The notes beneath the pieces were generated by a model. The model searched no databases. It saw only the letters and a program-made list of their open reading frames with translations, and was not told the origin of the DNA. From positions 2,108,001 to 2,172,000 of the forward strand of contig NZ_CP159829.1 in assembly GCF_047730065.1 (NCBI RefSeq): a stretch of 64,000 nt of DNA, read 5' to 3'. Made by a program: the position numbers and the translations under genes. Origin of the DNA: Njordibacter sp028825405 (GTDB lineage Bacteria > Pseudomonadota > Gammaproteobacteria > Pseudomonadales > Balneatricaceae). The stretch's first letter is position 1, and each line of letters opens with the position of its first letter. Positions 25,919 to 34,505 of the stretch are shown piece after piece.

Positions 25919-27172
25919 TTATTCAACATCGGCTATGTCTAGCACAATTTCAACTCGACGGTTTCGAGCCCGATCTGCGGCAGACCGATTATCATTGAGT
26001 GGCTCAGTATCAGCCACACCTTCCACAGAAAGCCGCTGCTTAGAGACATTCATCAAACTACTTAACGAGTCTGCGACTGCCGCCGCGCGCACTGCTGACA
26101 AGTCCCAATTACTTGGGAATTCCCCACCAGAAGGTGGATTAGTGCTATCCGTATGCCCAGTGACTATGACTTGGCCTTTATTACTTTTAATGGTTTTGCT
26201 CAACGCTCTAATCATCGGTAGCGCATTCGGGTTAAGCTGAGCCCCCCCATTGGGAAAGGCACCTTTCTCTGACAATCGAACAATAATCTTAGTGCCCTCT
26301 TGCTCAACTTCAGCTAAACCTTGAGTAACGGCCTCTGAAAGCACCATTTTTAACTCTGCTACTTCCTGTTGCACTTGCTCCTGTTGCTGCTCCTTCAAAT
26401 TTTTTGCGTCTTGCTGCTTTTGTGACTGCTGATCTTGGACTTTAATAGGTGCATCAGTGAGTTCTTGAGCATCAGAAATTTTTGCGTAGAGTTCTAACGT
26501 CTCTGTAGGCACAAAGCCTTGATCTCCTTCACTTTCAGCTTCTCCAACACTACCGGGACCATTCAATTCAACCACTACCTGATTATCTTTAATCGTGACT
26601 TCGACCTCGCCATTAGCTATTTCTTCAGCTAGGGCCGTTTCCACCTTCTGCTGTTCTTCATTAACATCGTAGTCTTCTTTTTTTGTCTCTGTTTTTAATT
26701 CTACGTCTCGTTGGGTGGTCTCAGTGGTTTGCTGCATCAACTGATCGACAACTGACATTTGAGCTAACGTGGGGCTAAATGTTTTCGATAGCATCGATGT
26801 CCCCTCTGGCGGATCAGGTTTGTTTAAGACTTTTTGTATACCGAATGCATGCGCAATACTGCCCGCCACTTGCTCTAACTTAACCACTCTCATTTCTGAA
26901 AATGATAAAATTAATACGAAAAATGCCATCAACAAAGTCGCCATGTCGGCAAAGGTTGCCATCCATAAAGGAGCGCCTTTCTTGCAGACTGGACACTCTT
27001 CTGCATCGTCATCTTCTTCGGCTGGTGCTTCTGCAGCTGCGCCTTCTTCAGCTCCCTCTTGGCCTTCTTCAGCTCCCTCTTGGCCTTCTATAGGGTCTTC
27101 TTGGCCTTGTTCGCCATCGGCCGCCACAGGGGCGTTAGGATTCTCTTCAGCGTCGGTATTTTCTTCTGCCAT
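25919..27172 (-). CDS. pomB: Stator subunit MotB/PomB with a long acidic N-terminal extension
   Basis: Peptidoglycan-anchored half of the flagellar stator. The transmembrane helix WMATFADMATLLMAFFVLIL (about residues 69-88) carries the ion-binding Asp. The preceding CPVCKKGAPL resembles Vibrio PomB rather than MotB. The C-terminal OmpA domain has VIVTGHTDSTNPP, NWDLSAVRAAAVADSL and DRARNRRVEIVL. Before the helix is a Glu/Gly/Ala-rich tail of almost 60 residues, with EGQEGAEEG repeated, where PomB usually has 15-20. A long coiled linker (about 130-290) is Gln/Glu-rich. Length 417. The Na+ preference is inferred from similarity. Confidence 0.92.
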   Translation of the reverse strand: MAEENTDAEENPNAPVAADGEQGQEDPIEGQEGAEEGQEGAEEGAAAEAPAEEDDDAEECPVCKKGAPLWMATFADMATLLMAFFVLILSFSEMRVVKLEQVAGSIAHAFGIQKVLNKPDPPEGTSMLSKTFSPTLAQMSVVDQLMQQTTETTQRDVELKTETKKEDYDVNEEQQKVETALAEEIANGEVEVTIKDNQVVVELNGPGSVGEAESEGDQGFVPTETLELYAKISDAQELTDAPIKVQDQQSQKQQDAKNLKEQQQEQVQQEVAELKMVLSEAVTQGLAEVEQEGTKIIVRLSEKGAFPNGGAQLNPNALPMIRALSKTIKSNKGQVIVTGHTDSTNPPSGGEFPSNWDLSAVRAAAVADSLSSLMNVSKQRLSVEGVADTEPLNDNRSAADRARNRRVEIVLDIADVE

Positions 27173-27199
27173 GATTGTTTCTCCCTAAATAACAATCAA

Positions 27200-27964
27200 T
27201 TAAGCAGCGGCTTCTAACTTAGCCCGAACTTTAGGCGCCAAGTAACTGTATAGTAATGATTCCATAACGCGCGGGTTGCCGCCTTCTGAGATGAAGATCA
27301 GAGCTTTAATAATAAGCTCATTGTTAACCGCATCTGCCTCTGACCGCTGCTCTAGTTTTTGCATCACAGGAAAGGCAATCATGTTAGCAATAATTGCACC
27401 GTAAAGTGTGGTCAACAAGGCCACTGCCATGGCTGGGCCAATCGATTTTGGGTCACCCATGTTAGCCAACATCTGTACCAGACCTACGAGCGTACCGATC
27501 ATACCCATGGCTGGAGCAAAATCGCCCCAGGCTTCAAAAATAGAACCGCCAGCCTTCGCTCTGCGTATTTTCATGCCTGCCTCAGTGGCAAGCGACGCTT
27601 TTATAGCAGCGCCGTCTTGACCGTCGACCAACATGCCCATACCCTTGTTGAGAAATTCATTACTGACTTCCTGGGATTCCAAGGCGATCATGCCGTCCTT
27701 ACGAGCAATGGTTGCAAGCTCAACTACTTTTTCAATCAAATCTTCAGGCTTGTCTACTTTATTGGAGAAAGCCTGGCCAGCGAGGCTAATGGCGCCGACA
27801 AAGTCAGTGATAGATGAGCGCATCAAAACAACGGATAAAGAACCACCGATAACGATGAAAATAGAAGCGCCGTTAACAAACATGGACATAGGGCCACCCA
27901 TGAGAATACCAGCCGCGACGATTCCAAAACATGCAAAAAAACCTACAATTGTTGCTAAATCCAT
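27200..27964 (-). CDS. pomA: Stator subunit MotA/PomA
   Basis: Membrane half of the torque-generating stator. It has four membrane segments: residues about 4-24 and 30-50 at the N-terminus, and two after a cytoplasmic loop (PAMGMIGTLVGLVQMLANMG and MAVALLTTLYGAIIANMIAF). The cytoplasmic loop and C-terminus carry the charged residues used for rotor contact. The start MDLATIVGFFACFGIVAAGI and the 254-residue length match PomA of sodium-driven polar motors. It precedes pomB by 27 bp and has its own sigma-28 promoter. Confidence 0.94.
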   Translation of the reverse strand: MDLATIVGFFACFGIVAAGILMGGPMSMFVNGASIFIVIGGSLSVVLMRSSITDFVGAISLAGQAFSNKVDKPEDLIEKVVELATIARKDGMIALESQEVSNEFLNKGMGMLVDGQDGAAIKASLATEAGMKIRRAKAGGSIFEAWGDFAPAMGMIGTLVGLVQMLANMGDPKSIGPAMAVALLTTLYGAIIANMIAFPVMQKLEQRSEADAVNNELIIKALIFISEGGNPRVMESLLYSYLAPKVRAKLEAAA

Positions 27965-28053
27965 CTTTTATGTCTCCAACCCGTTGTTAACTAATGAATT
28001 CTTAGAGGTACAATGAATACCTTAAAACAATAGTTTATCTATAATATCCAATA

Positions 28054-28080
28054 TTATCGACCAAATGTAATAAATATTTA
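28054..28080 (-). promoter_or_regulatory. Sigma-28 (FliA) promoter of pomAB
   Basis: Read on the minus strand: TAAATATT, 11 bases, GTCGATAA. The -10 half matches the FliA consensus at seven of eight positions. It lies 90 bp upstream of the pomA start codon. Confidence 0.7.
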
Positions 28081-28143
28081 GCCTGATTATGTTCTTAGCT
28101 CAGGATATGTAAAATAATTTCTAATAAACGAGCCTAATAGGAT

Positions 28144-28170
28144 TTAAGTTACGCTATAATCAGTCGATAA
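28144..28170 (+). promoter_or_regulatory. Sigma-28 (FliA) promoter of the DUF1566 gene
   Basis: TTAAGTTA, 11 bases, GTCGATAA: the same half-site pattern and spacing as the flgM promoter. It ends 25 bp before the start codon at 28196 and points away from the pomAB promoter, 63 bp to its left. Confidence 0.65.
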
Positions 28171-28195
28171 CGTATGGGACTACTGAGGTGTATAT

Positions 28196-28711
28196 ATGAG
28201 GTTTGTCACTTTTTTTCTTACTATTACGTTTTCCATCTTTAGCTACGCAGTAGTAGACAAAGCGCCCAAGTGCGATGACTATTTTTCAGTGCAGCAAACT
28301 GATGGGCGCTATCAACGCATGAGTAATGGCTTAGCCCAAGACCCACTTTCAGGCCTCACTTGGTATCGCTGTGGGGCGGGGCAAACCTGGCTTAATGGTG
28401 AGTGCCAAGGTGAGCCAATACTCTTACCCTTTGAAGACGCGCAAACTTGGGCTGCAAACGCAACGTTAGCTGGCTTTGATGATTGGCGAGTACCAGAAAC
28501 TGATGATATGACCACGTTAGTTGAGGCAGACTGTAAATCACCCTCGATTAACACCCGAGTTTTTAGTGGTATTGAGCCTGAAGTGTATTGGAGCAGTGAG
28601 TCTAATTATTGGATGCAACCCATGGCATGGTCATTCTTTTTTTATCGCGGCCACTACTTTAGTAAGCAAGCAAAAGGGGAGCCTCTTCGTTTCATGCTAG
28701 TAAGGGATTAG
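28196..28711 (+). CDS. Secreted DUF1566 (Lcl-like) domain protein
   Basis: A signal peptide is at residues 1-19 (MRFVTFFLTITFSIFSYAVV), followed by one DUF1566-type domain: DPLSGLTWYRCGAGQTWLNG, PFEDAQTWAANATLAGFDDW, RVPETDDMTTLVEADCK and VYWSSESNYWMQPMAWSFFF. Five cysteines suggest disulphides in the periplasm or outside the cell. Domains of this type are often found in secreted or fimbria-associated proteins; the biochemical role is not known to me. GAGG lies eight bases before the ATG. Its sigma-28-type promoter and its position beside pomAB suggest coexpression with late flagellar genes. Confidence 0.8.
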   Translation: MRFVTFFLTITFSIFSYAVVDKAPKCDDYFSVQQTDGRYQRMSNGLAQDPLSGLTWYRCGAGQTWLNGECQGEPILLPFEDAQTWAANATLAGFDDWRVPETDDMTTLVEADCKSPSINTRVFSGIEPEVYWSSESNYWMQPMAWSFFFYRGHYFSKQAKGEPLRFMLVRD

Positions 28712-28787
28712 GCCTCAGCCTTTATCTCTGCCTCTCTATTGCCCTTTACCTCTGCTTCGCCATTCCCCTCGCTATATGCAATAACTT

Positions 28788-28988
28788 CTAACTTTTGGGC
28801 TTAACTGTTGGTGTGGGTTTTAGTTCGTATCCTCGGCAGGCGTGGCCATCAATGCGCATGACTTCTATCATTGGCAACTGGCGAGATTTAATGGCAAACA
28901 AGCGACAGCCTCTTGGGAATTTTGCATCCCAAGTGACGTAAAAGTGCTTGCATTGCATGCAGTTAGGAACGTTTTTGTTTGTGTTCAT
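28788..28988 (-). CDS. Small conserved cysteine-containing protein
   Basis: A 66-residue protein with CMQCKHFYVTWDAKFPRGCR and a later GHACRGYE, giving a C-x2-C...C...C arrangement that could bind zinc or a cluster. Small proteins of this pattern occur widely in proteobacteria and are sometimes mislabelled as uracil-DNA glycosylase; nothing catalytic is visible here. It reads leftward, convergent with the DUF1566 gene. Confidence 0.65.
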   Translation of the reverse strand: MNTNKNVPNCMQCKHFYVTWDAKFPRGCRLFAIKSRQLPMIEVMRIDGHACRGYELKPTPTVKPKS

Positions 28989-29192
28989 AGGCTGTAAATA
29001 AAGTGTGTCAAGATCAAGCTGACTATGTCATGTCTTATTCTAACCACTGATTTGAAAATATTCCAACCTATTTGGCTGGTCTAAAGCTTAAGTCTTTTTG
29101 TGTAGATACTGATACGGGTTCTGGTTCTAGTACTGGGACGCAGGAAACTATCTCGAAAACCTGAATTTCAATACTTTAAGACACTTCAGGCC

Positions 29193-29828
29193 TTATTCAT
29201 CAGATTTTTTTGGAGTGGAAAAACCCAGCAAGTCCAATTGCTCAGGTGACGAATTTGACTCTAGGCTAGGGTCCTCAAGTGGCTGCACTGGCTCATTTAG
29301 CTCACTCAATTCACTTACTTCAGTTGCTTGGGGTACTGGGGCAGTCGTGTCCAGTTCATCTATTTTACCACTAACGGGATGGGCCTCAGATGAACCCATA
29401 CCTTCTGGCTTTATGGGGCTGGCTTGTGGCTCTATGTTAGCGGCTTGTGGCTCTATGATTGTGGTTTGAGGATCTGACTTTTCAGATTGTGAGTCAATCC
29501 TCTCAGCCGCTGCGCGCTCTGCTTCTAAAGCATCTAACTCATCAAACTTCTGTTCTCTTAAGGCGCGTCTGGCATCTCGATCTGTCTGTGACAGCTTGGC
29601 ACGGAAATACTCGTCCCACACTCGATACCCCAGTACCGTAAAAAAGAACACCACCATTGAGTAACCAAATAAAGTGGTGAAGTCGATATCTCTTAGCCAA
29701 GACAACTTATCAGCATAAGCCAACAGCATAACCAACATAACTGCGAAAATAAGCACTAAGCGCATAGTGCGACAAAAAGCACAGGGCTGTTTGCCACTAG
29801 GGTCACTGTCACTAATTCGACGTCCCAT
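29193..29828 (-). CDS. Hypothetical two-helix membrane protein downstream of oadB
   Basis: 211 residues: a short N-terminus with CAFC, two transmembrane helices (about 23-42 and 52-69), a basic juxtamembrane region (YRVWDEYFRAKLSQTDRDAR), a charged coiled coil (ALREQKFDELDALEAERAAA) and a long acidic, Pro/Glu-rich disordered tail with small EPQA repeats. I do not recognise the family. It starts 5 bp after oadB and is therefore probably the fourth gene of the oad operon, perhaps an accessory of the pump. Confidence 0.7.
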   Translation of the reverse strand: MGRRISDSDPSGKQPCAFCRTMRLVLIFAVMLVMLLAYADKLSWLRDIDFTTLFGYSMVVFFFTVLGYRVWDEYFRAKLSQTDRDARRALREQKFDELDALEAERAAAERIDSQSEKSDPQTTIIEPQAANIEPQASPIKPEGMGSSEAHPVSGKIDELDTTAPVPQATEVSELSELNEPVQPLEDPSLESNSSPEQLDLLGFSTPKKSDE

Positions 29829-29833
29829 ATTAG

Positions 29834-30970
29834 TTATCCACCACTCACATAGTTAATCATGATTCCCGCGGCAACAGCCGAACCAATAACCCCTGCCACG
29901 TTGGGTCCCATGGCGTGCATTAACAAAAAGTTTTGGTTATTAGCTTCTAAACCCACCTTGTTAGACACACGCGCCGCCATAGGTACTGCGGATACTCCAG
30001 CTGAACCAATCAGTGGGTTAATACCGCCACCCGTTAATTTATTCATGATCTTAGCCATCAACACACCAGAGGCAGTGCCAATAGCGAACGCCACCATACC
30101 TAGACAGAGAATACCTAAGGTCGTGAGATCTAAGAATTTATCTGCCGATAGTTTAGAACCTACTGCTAAGCCGAGAAAGATGGTGACCACGTTAATTAAT
30201 GCATTTTGAGTGGTATCAGATAAACGATCCACCACACCAGATTCGCGCATCAAGTTACCAAAACAGAACATGCCCAATAAAGGCGCTGCATCAGGCAGCA
30301 TAAACGCCACCAACAATAGCAATAACAAGGGAAATACAATCTTTTCAACCTTGCCTACGGGGCGCAATTGCACCATTTTTATCTGCCGTTCCTTCACTGT
30401 CGTGAGGGCTCGCATAATAGGCGGTTGAATGAGGGGCACGAGGGCCATGTATGAATATGAAGCCACCGCAATCGCTCCCAATAAATCTGGCGCAAGCTTA
30501 CTAGCCACGTAAATAGACGTAGGGCCATCGGCACCCCCTATAATGCCTATGGCCGCTGCATCAGCGAGGGTGAAGTCCATCCAGCCAAGGGTAGACATAC
30601 CCACTGCGCCTATTAAGGTCACAAAAATACCAAATTGTGCGGCCGCCCCCAAAAATAGCGTTTTAGGGTTAGCTAATAATGGACCAAAATCTGTCATGGC
30701 TCCCACACCCATGAAAATAATGAGCGGGAAAGCACCAGTTTCGATACCGACAGAGTAAAACATATAGAGAATGCCACCCGGATCAGCTAAACCAGCACCA
30801 GGAATGTTAGCCAATAAGCCACCAAAACCAATAGGGATGAGTAGCAAAGGCTCAAAATTACGCTTAATGGCTAAATAAAGCAGTAACAAGCCCACAGCCA
30901 TCATGATGACTTGGCCTGGTTGCACTTGATACACGCCGGAGCTATACCAAATTTGTAATAACTTGTCCAT
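29834..30970 (-). CDS. oadB: Oxaloacetate decarboxylase beta subunit (Na+ pump)
   Basis: Integral membrane subunit that decarboxylates carboxybiotin and exports Na+. Around nine to eleven hydrophobic segments are present, with family motifs GVGAMTDFGPLLANPKTLFL, IGIIGGADGPTSIYVASKLA (the Na+-site Asp region) and NPLIGSAGVSAVPMAARVSN, MGPNVAGVIGSAVAAGI near the end. Length is 378. It follows oadA by 11 bp. Coupling to PomAB-type motility through the sodium gradient is plausible. Confidence 0.95.
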   Translation of the reverse strand: MDKLLQIWYSSGVYQVQPGQVIMMAVGLLLLYLAIKRNFEPLLLIPIGFGGLLANIPGAGLADPGGILYMFYSVGIETGAFPLIIFMGVGAMTDFGPLLANPKTLFLGAAAQFGIFVTLIGAVGMSTLGWMDFTLADAAAIGIIGGADGPTSIYVASKLAPDLLGAIAVASYSYMALVPLIQPPIMRALTTVKERQIKMVQLRPVGKVEKIVFPLLLLLLVAFMLPDAAPLLGMFCFGNLMRESGVVDRLSDTTQNALINVVTIFLGLAVGSKLSADKFLDLTTLGILCLGMVAFAIGTASGVLMAKIMNKLTGGGINPLIGSAGVSAVPMAARVSNKVGLEANNQNFLLMHAMGPNVAGVIGSAVAAGIMINYVSGG

Positions 30971-30981
30971 GAATATTCCGC

Positions 30982-32781
30982 CTAAACCAAGGTCAACAAA
31001 GTATCACCAACAGATACAGAATCACCTTCTTTAGCCATCACAGCACTCACCGTACCCGCCTTACTGGCGCGAATTTCTGTTTCCATTTTCATGGCTTCAA
31101 GGATGAATAAAACATCACCTTCTTGCACAGCTTGACCTGGCATCGTATGAATTTTCCAAATGTTACCTGCTAAGGGTGCTGTGACAGCTTCCCCGCCAGT
31201 GACTGGCAAAGCGGCGGGTACTGGGTTGGCTGTCATCGCCACTGGAGCTAAACCAACCGCTGAAATATCTCCACCCTCAGCGACTTCCACCACATAGCTT
31301 TGGCCATTCACACCAATGGTATAAACTGATGTCTGCGCTACTGCAGGTTTAGGTGCGGTGGCGGCTTGGGCAGACTCGAGTGTTGGGATAGGTTCAAAGG
31401 CATCTGGGTTATCCCGATTTTCTAAGAACTTAAGTCCCACCTGAGGGAAAAGCGCATAAGTTAACACGTCATCTATTTCACGATCACCTGGTGCAAGCTT
31501 AATATTTTTCTCTTGTGCAAGACCTCGTAATTCCACAGTAAGCTGGTCCAGCTCATCGTCAATAAGATCTGCAGGGCGGCAAGTAATAGCCTCAGCACCA
31601 TCTAACACACGGGCTTGTAGCTCTTTATTAAAAGGCGCCATGGCGGCACCGTATTGGCCTTTAAGCACACCCGCTGTTTCTTTAGTAATACTTTTGTAGC
31701 GCTCACCCGTTAACACGTTGAGTACCGACTGAGTGCCTACAATCTGTGAGGTGGGTGTCACTAATGGAATAAAACCTAGATCTTCTCGCACTCTTGGAAT
31801 TTCTTCTAGCACTTCATCCAGCCGATCTGCAGCACCTTGTTCTCTGAGTTGACTTTCCATATTGGTCAACATACCACCTGGAACCTGAGCCACTAAAATA
31901 CGTGAGTCTACACCCCTAAGAGACCCTTCCCATTTTGCATATTTCTTGCGCACGTCACGGAAGTAAGCGGCCACTTCTTCTATAGCCCTTATATCTAAGC
32001 CTGTGTCTCGATCACCTCCTTCGAAAATAGACACCACAGACTCTGTGGGTGAGTGTCCGTAGGTCATAGACATAGAGGAAATAGAGGTATCAACGTTATC
32101 AATGCCTGCTTCAGCAGCTTTTAAAATGGCCGCAGTAGACAAACCTGTGGTAGCGTGGCATTGCATGTGCACTGGCATGTTAGTTTCAGCTTTGAGGCGA
32201 GTGACCAACTCAAATGCCTTATACGGATTCAACAAACCTGCCATGTCTTTAATGCAAATAGAATCAGCCCCTTGATCTTCTATTTGCTTAGCCAAGTCAA
32301 CCCAGTAGTCCATCGTGTGCAGAGCACTGAGAGTATACGACATCGCACCTTGAGCATGTTTGCCCGTTTCTTTGACCGCCTTAATGGCTGTGGCTAAATT
32401 ACGCACATCGTTCATGGCATCAAACACTCGAAACACATCAACCCCATTAATGGCAGCACGCTCGACAAATTTTCTCACTACGTCATCAGCATAATGCCGA
32501 TAGCCAAGAATATTCTGTGCGCGGAACAACATTTGTTGCGGCGTGTTAGGCATAGCCGCCTTTAAAGCACGAATACGTTCCCAAGGGTCCTCACCTAAAT
32601 AGCGAATGCAGGCGTCAAAAGTTGCCCCACCCCAAGTTTCTACAGACCAATAACCGATTTGATCCAGCTTGGGAGCAATGGGTAACATATCGGCTAAGCG
32701 CATGCGTGTAGCAAATAGAGACTGGTGCCCATCACGCAGTACAACGTCAGTAATACCTAGGGTTTTTTTAACAGGGGTCAT
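30982..32781 (-). CDS. oadA: Oxaloacetate decarboxylase alpha subunit
   Basis: Biotin-dependent carboxyltransferase that moves CO2 from oxaloacetate to biotin. The domain order is typical: an HMGL-like carboxyltransferase barrel (residues about 5-280, ITDVVLRDGHQSLFATRMR, ADSICIKDMAGLL, HMQCHATTGLSTAA with metal-ligand His), a PYC/OadA conserved domain (to about 460), an Ala/Pro linker, and a C-terminal biotinyl domain with the biotinylated lysine in EAMKMETEIRA. Length is 599. Confidence 0.96.
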   Translation of the reverse strand: MTPVKKTLGITDVVLRDGHQSLFATRMRLADMLPIAPKLDQIGYWSVETWGGATFDACIRYLGEDPWERIRALKAAMPNTPQQMLFRAQNILGYRHYADDVVRKFVERAAINGVDVFRVFDAMNDVRNLATAIKAVKETGKHAQGAMSYTLSALHTMDYWVDLAKQIEDQGADSICIKDMAGLLNPYKAFELVTRLKAETNMPVHMQCHATTGLSTAAILKAAEAGIDNVDTSISSMSMTYGHSPTESVVSIFEGGDRDTGLDIRAIEEVAAYFRDVRKKYAKWEGSLRGVDSRILVAQVPGGMLTNMESQLREQGAADRLDEVLEEIPRVREDLGFIPLVTPTSQIVGTQSVLNVLTGERYKSITKETAGVLKGQYGAAMAPFNKELQARVLDGAEAITCRPADLIDDELDQLTVELRGLAQEKNIKLAPGDREIDDVLTYALFPQVGLKFLENRDNPDAFEPIPTLESAQAATAPKPAVAQTSVYTIGVNGQSYVVEVAEGGDISAVGLAPVAMTANPVPAALPVTGGEAVTAPLAGNIWKIHTMPGQAVQEGDVLFILEAMKMETEIRASKAGTVSAVMAKEGDSVSVGDTLLTLV

Positions 32782-32831
32782 GTGTGTTTGCCTATGCTAA
32801 TAATTAAATAAAAAGGATAAGAGATGCAGCA

Positions 32832-33131
32832 TTAGCTGCGGTCTTGACGATATCGATGCACTGCCGCACTTAACACTGCCATTAAATGGGCGTCATTAGC
32901 AACTTGCTGGGAAGGTGAAACCATATTCAAAGGGGGGGTGAGCAGCGATAGGTCTTCTACGGGAGAAAACCGCAACACAGTTGCAGACATGGTTTTGGTG
33001 GCAAGCACCAACAGCGTAAGAAAAGTAAACACAAAACCCATGCCAAACACCATTAAGGTGAGGCCTTCGAGCATTAAGTCGGATGATGGCACGATAGCAG
33101 CTCCGTTTATTTTTGCCGCTTGTGGCAGCAT
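32832..33131 (-). CDS. oadG: Oxaloacetate decarboxylase gamma subunit
   Basis: Small membrane anchor linking the alpha and beta subunits. One transmembrane helix (about residues 25-47, LMVFGMGFVFTFLTLLVLAT), then a linker and a C-terminal HLMAVLSAAVHRYRQDRS typical of OadG. Length is 99 residues. It is the first gene of the oadGAB operon, 50 bp ahead of oadA, and has a good sigma-70 promoter upstream. Confidence 0.88.
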   Translation of the reverse strand: MLPQAAKINGAAIVPSSDLMLEGLTLMVFGMGFVFTFLTLLVLATKTMSATVLRFSPVEDLSLLTPPLNMVSPSQQVANDAHLMAVLSAAVHRYRQDRS

Positions 33132-33745
33132 ATTAATTCAGCCATGGTGAGGCTGCTTTCATTTCAGTGTGTCAATTTACCCACTTGTGACCAAAGTCGC
33201 AAGAATACCCAGTATAAAAACCACTGATATTAGTATTACACCTAAAATTGTCAAAAAAATTTAACAACATGACTATTTTTGTTCAATTTAACCAACAATC
33301 ATAAAGGTAACTCAATCTGCATCTACACTCTCGAAGCCTAGCACTTTTAGACACAATGTATGTAACTGGCTCATGACAATTTTTTTGAAATTACGCAGGT
33401 CTTTTTAACTTTGATCAAGACTCAAAACTAAAAGGCATCACCCAAACTCAAAGCAATCTCTTCCACTTGATTATTGGCCACGCCAGACCCACGAGATCGA
33501 CTAGATACACAAGAGCCAATTGATGCATAAACTCTCATGAGCCATGCACCTTGATATTTGGTTCAATGCGCCGCAAGATGAATGGAAAGTAACACTTTGA
33601 CTGTCACATAAACTGCTATTTTAGAGGATGACGTCTAATTACCCATGGCAGGCAAGATCTTAAACATAAATTTCGTGGGTTAGTTAACCAAGCATTAAAT
33701 AATGCAAGCTAGATCCCACATACCAATGAATAGGAGATAAGCTCT
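33132..33745. other. Intergenic region between oadG and the GFA gene
   Basis: A 614-bp spacer with divergent genes on either side. It holds the oadG promoter at 33227-33254 and the ribosome site AGGAG before 33746. I find no coding frame with codon character, no tRNA and no strong hairpin in the remainder. Confidence 0.6.
33227..33254 (-). promoter_or_regulatory. Sigma-70 promoter of oadGAB
   Basis: Minus strand: a perfect -35 TTGACA (33249-33254), a 16-base spacer and a -10 TAATAT (33227-33232). The predicted start of transcription is about 85-90 bp before the oadG ATG. Confidence 0.55.
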
Positions 33746-34177
33746 ATGCCCACCGAACAAGTTATTTCTGGCAGCTGCCTATGTGGAGCAATACGTTATA
33801 GTGCATCTGCATCACCTCTTTTTCAGGTCCACTGCCATTGTCAGGATTGTCGAAAGAATACTGGATCAGCCTTTGCTGCCTTGGCATTTGTGCCAATTGA
33901 TAGCCTATCTTGGCAGGGGCAAACTCAAACGTTTACCCATCGTGCTGATTCTGGTGCTGTAATGACCAAACACTTTTGCTCTTCCTGCGGCAGCCAACTG
34001 TTTGGCACCAACAGTGCAAAACCAGATCGCATTCATATCAAAGTAGGTTCTGTGGAGGACGCCCAATGGTTTGAACCACAATGTAATGTCTGGGCCAGCA
34101 GCCGGCTTCCTTCTACTCCCATAAATTCAAGGGTTAAAGATTTTGCACAGATGCCAACAACATCAGCAAAAAAATAG
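33746..34177 (+). CDS. GFA-domain (CENP-V/Gfa-like) protein
   Basis: Zinc-binding GFA family, named after glutathione-dependent formaldehyde-activating enzyme. The metal ligands are in SGSCLCGAIRY (residues 8-18), VHCHCQDCRKNTGSAFAALA (about 29-48) and KHFCSSCGSQLFG (about 76-88). Length is 143. AGGAG precedes the ATG. Most members have no proven substrate, so formaldehyde metabolism should not be assumed. It stands alone between oadG and the CoA transferase gene. Confidence 0.88.
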   Translation: MPTEQVISGSCLCGAIRYSASASPLFQVHCHCQDCRKNTGSAFAALAFVPIDSLSWQGQTQTFTHRADSGAVMTKHFCSSCGSQLFGTNSAKPDRIHIKVGSVEDAQWFEPQCNVWASSRLPSTPINSRVKDFAQMPTTSAKK

Positions 34178-34505
34178 TCTAAGAATTAGGTTTTAGTCTA
34201 TTTGGATATTTTTAAGCGATTCAGGCTTAATATTTCCTATTGGGTATTATTTAAGGGCATTGGTCGCTTTAGTGGTATAAATATCGCATTAGAAACGACT
34301 CTTACTTAGACCCAATTTATATTATAATTAACCCATTAACTTACTGATAAATATATATTTATAAATTAATTTAAACGTTTCCTTTGGTAGTCTATAGGAA
34401 ACAAAAATAAGACTTGCATTTAAACACCACTCAATGCGTTTATAACATTGACTGACGCCATATGATCATGCAAATTGGGTACATTACCTTAAATGGACCC
34501 ACATT
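34178..34505. other. AT-rich spacer before the CoA transferase gene
   Basis: 328 bp, markedly AT-rich between about 34300 and 34420, with several TATAAT-like hexamers. No gene, repeat or terminator is evident; it presumably holds the promoter of the gene at 34506. Confidence 0.5.
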
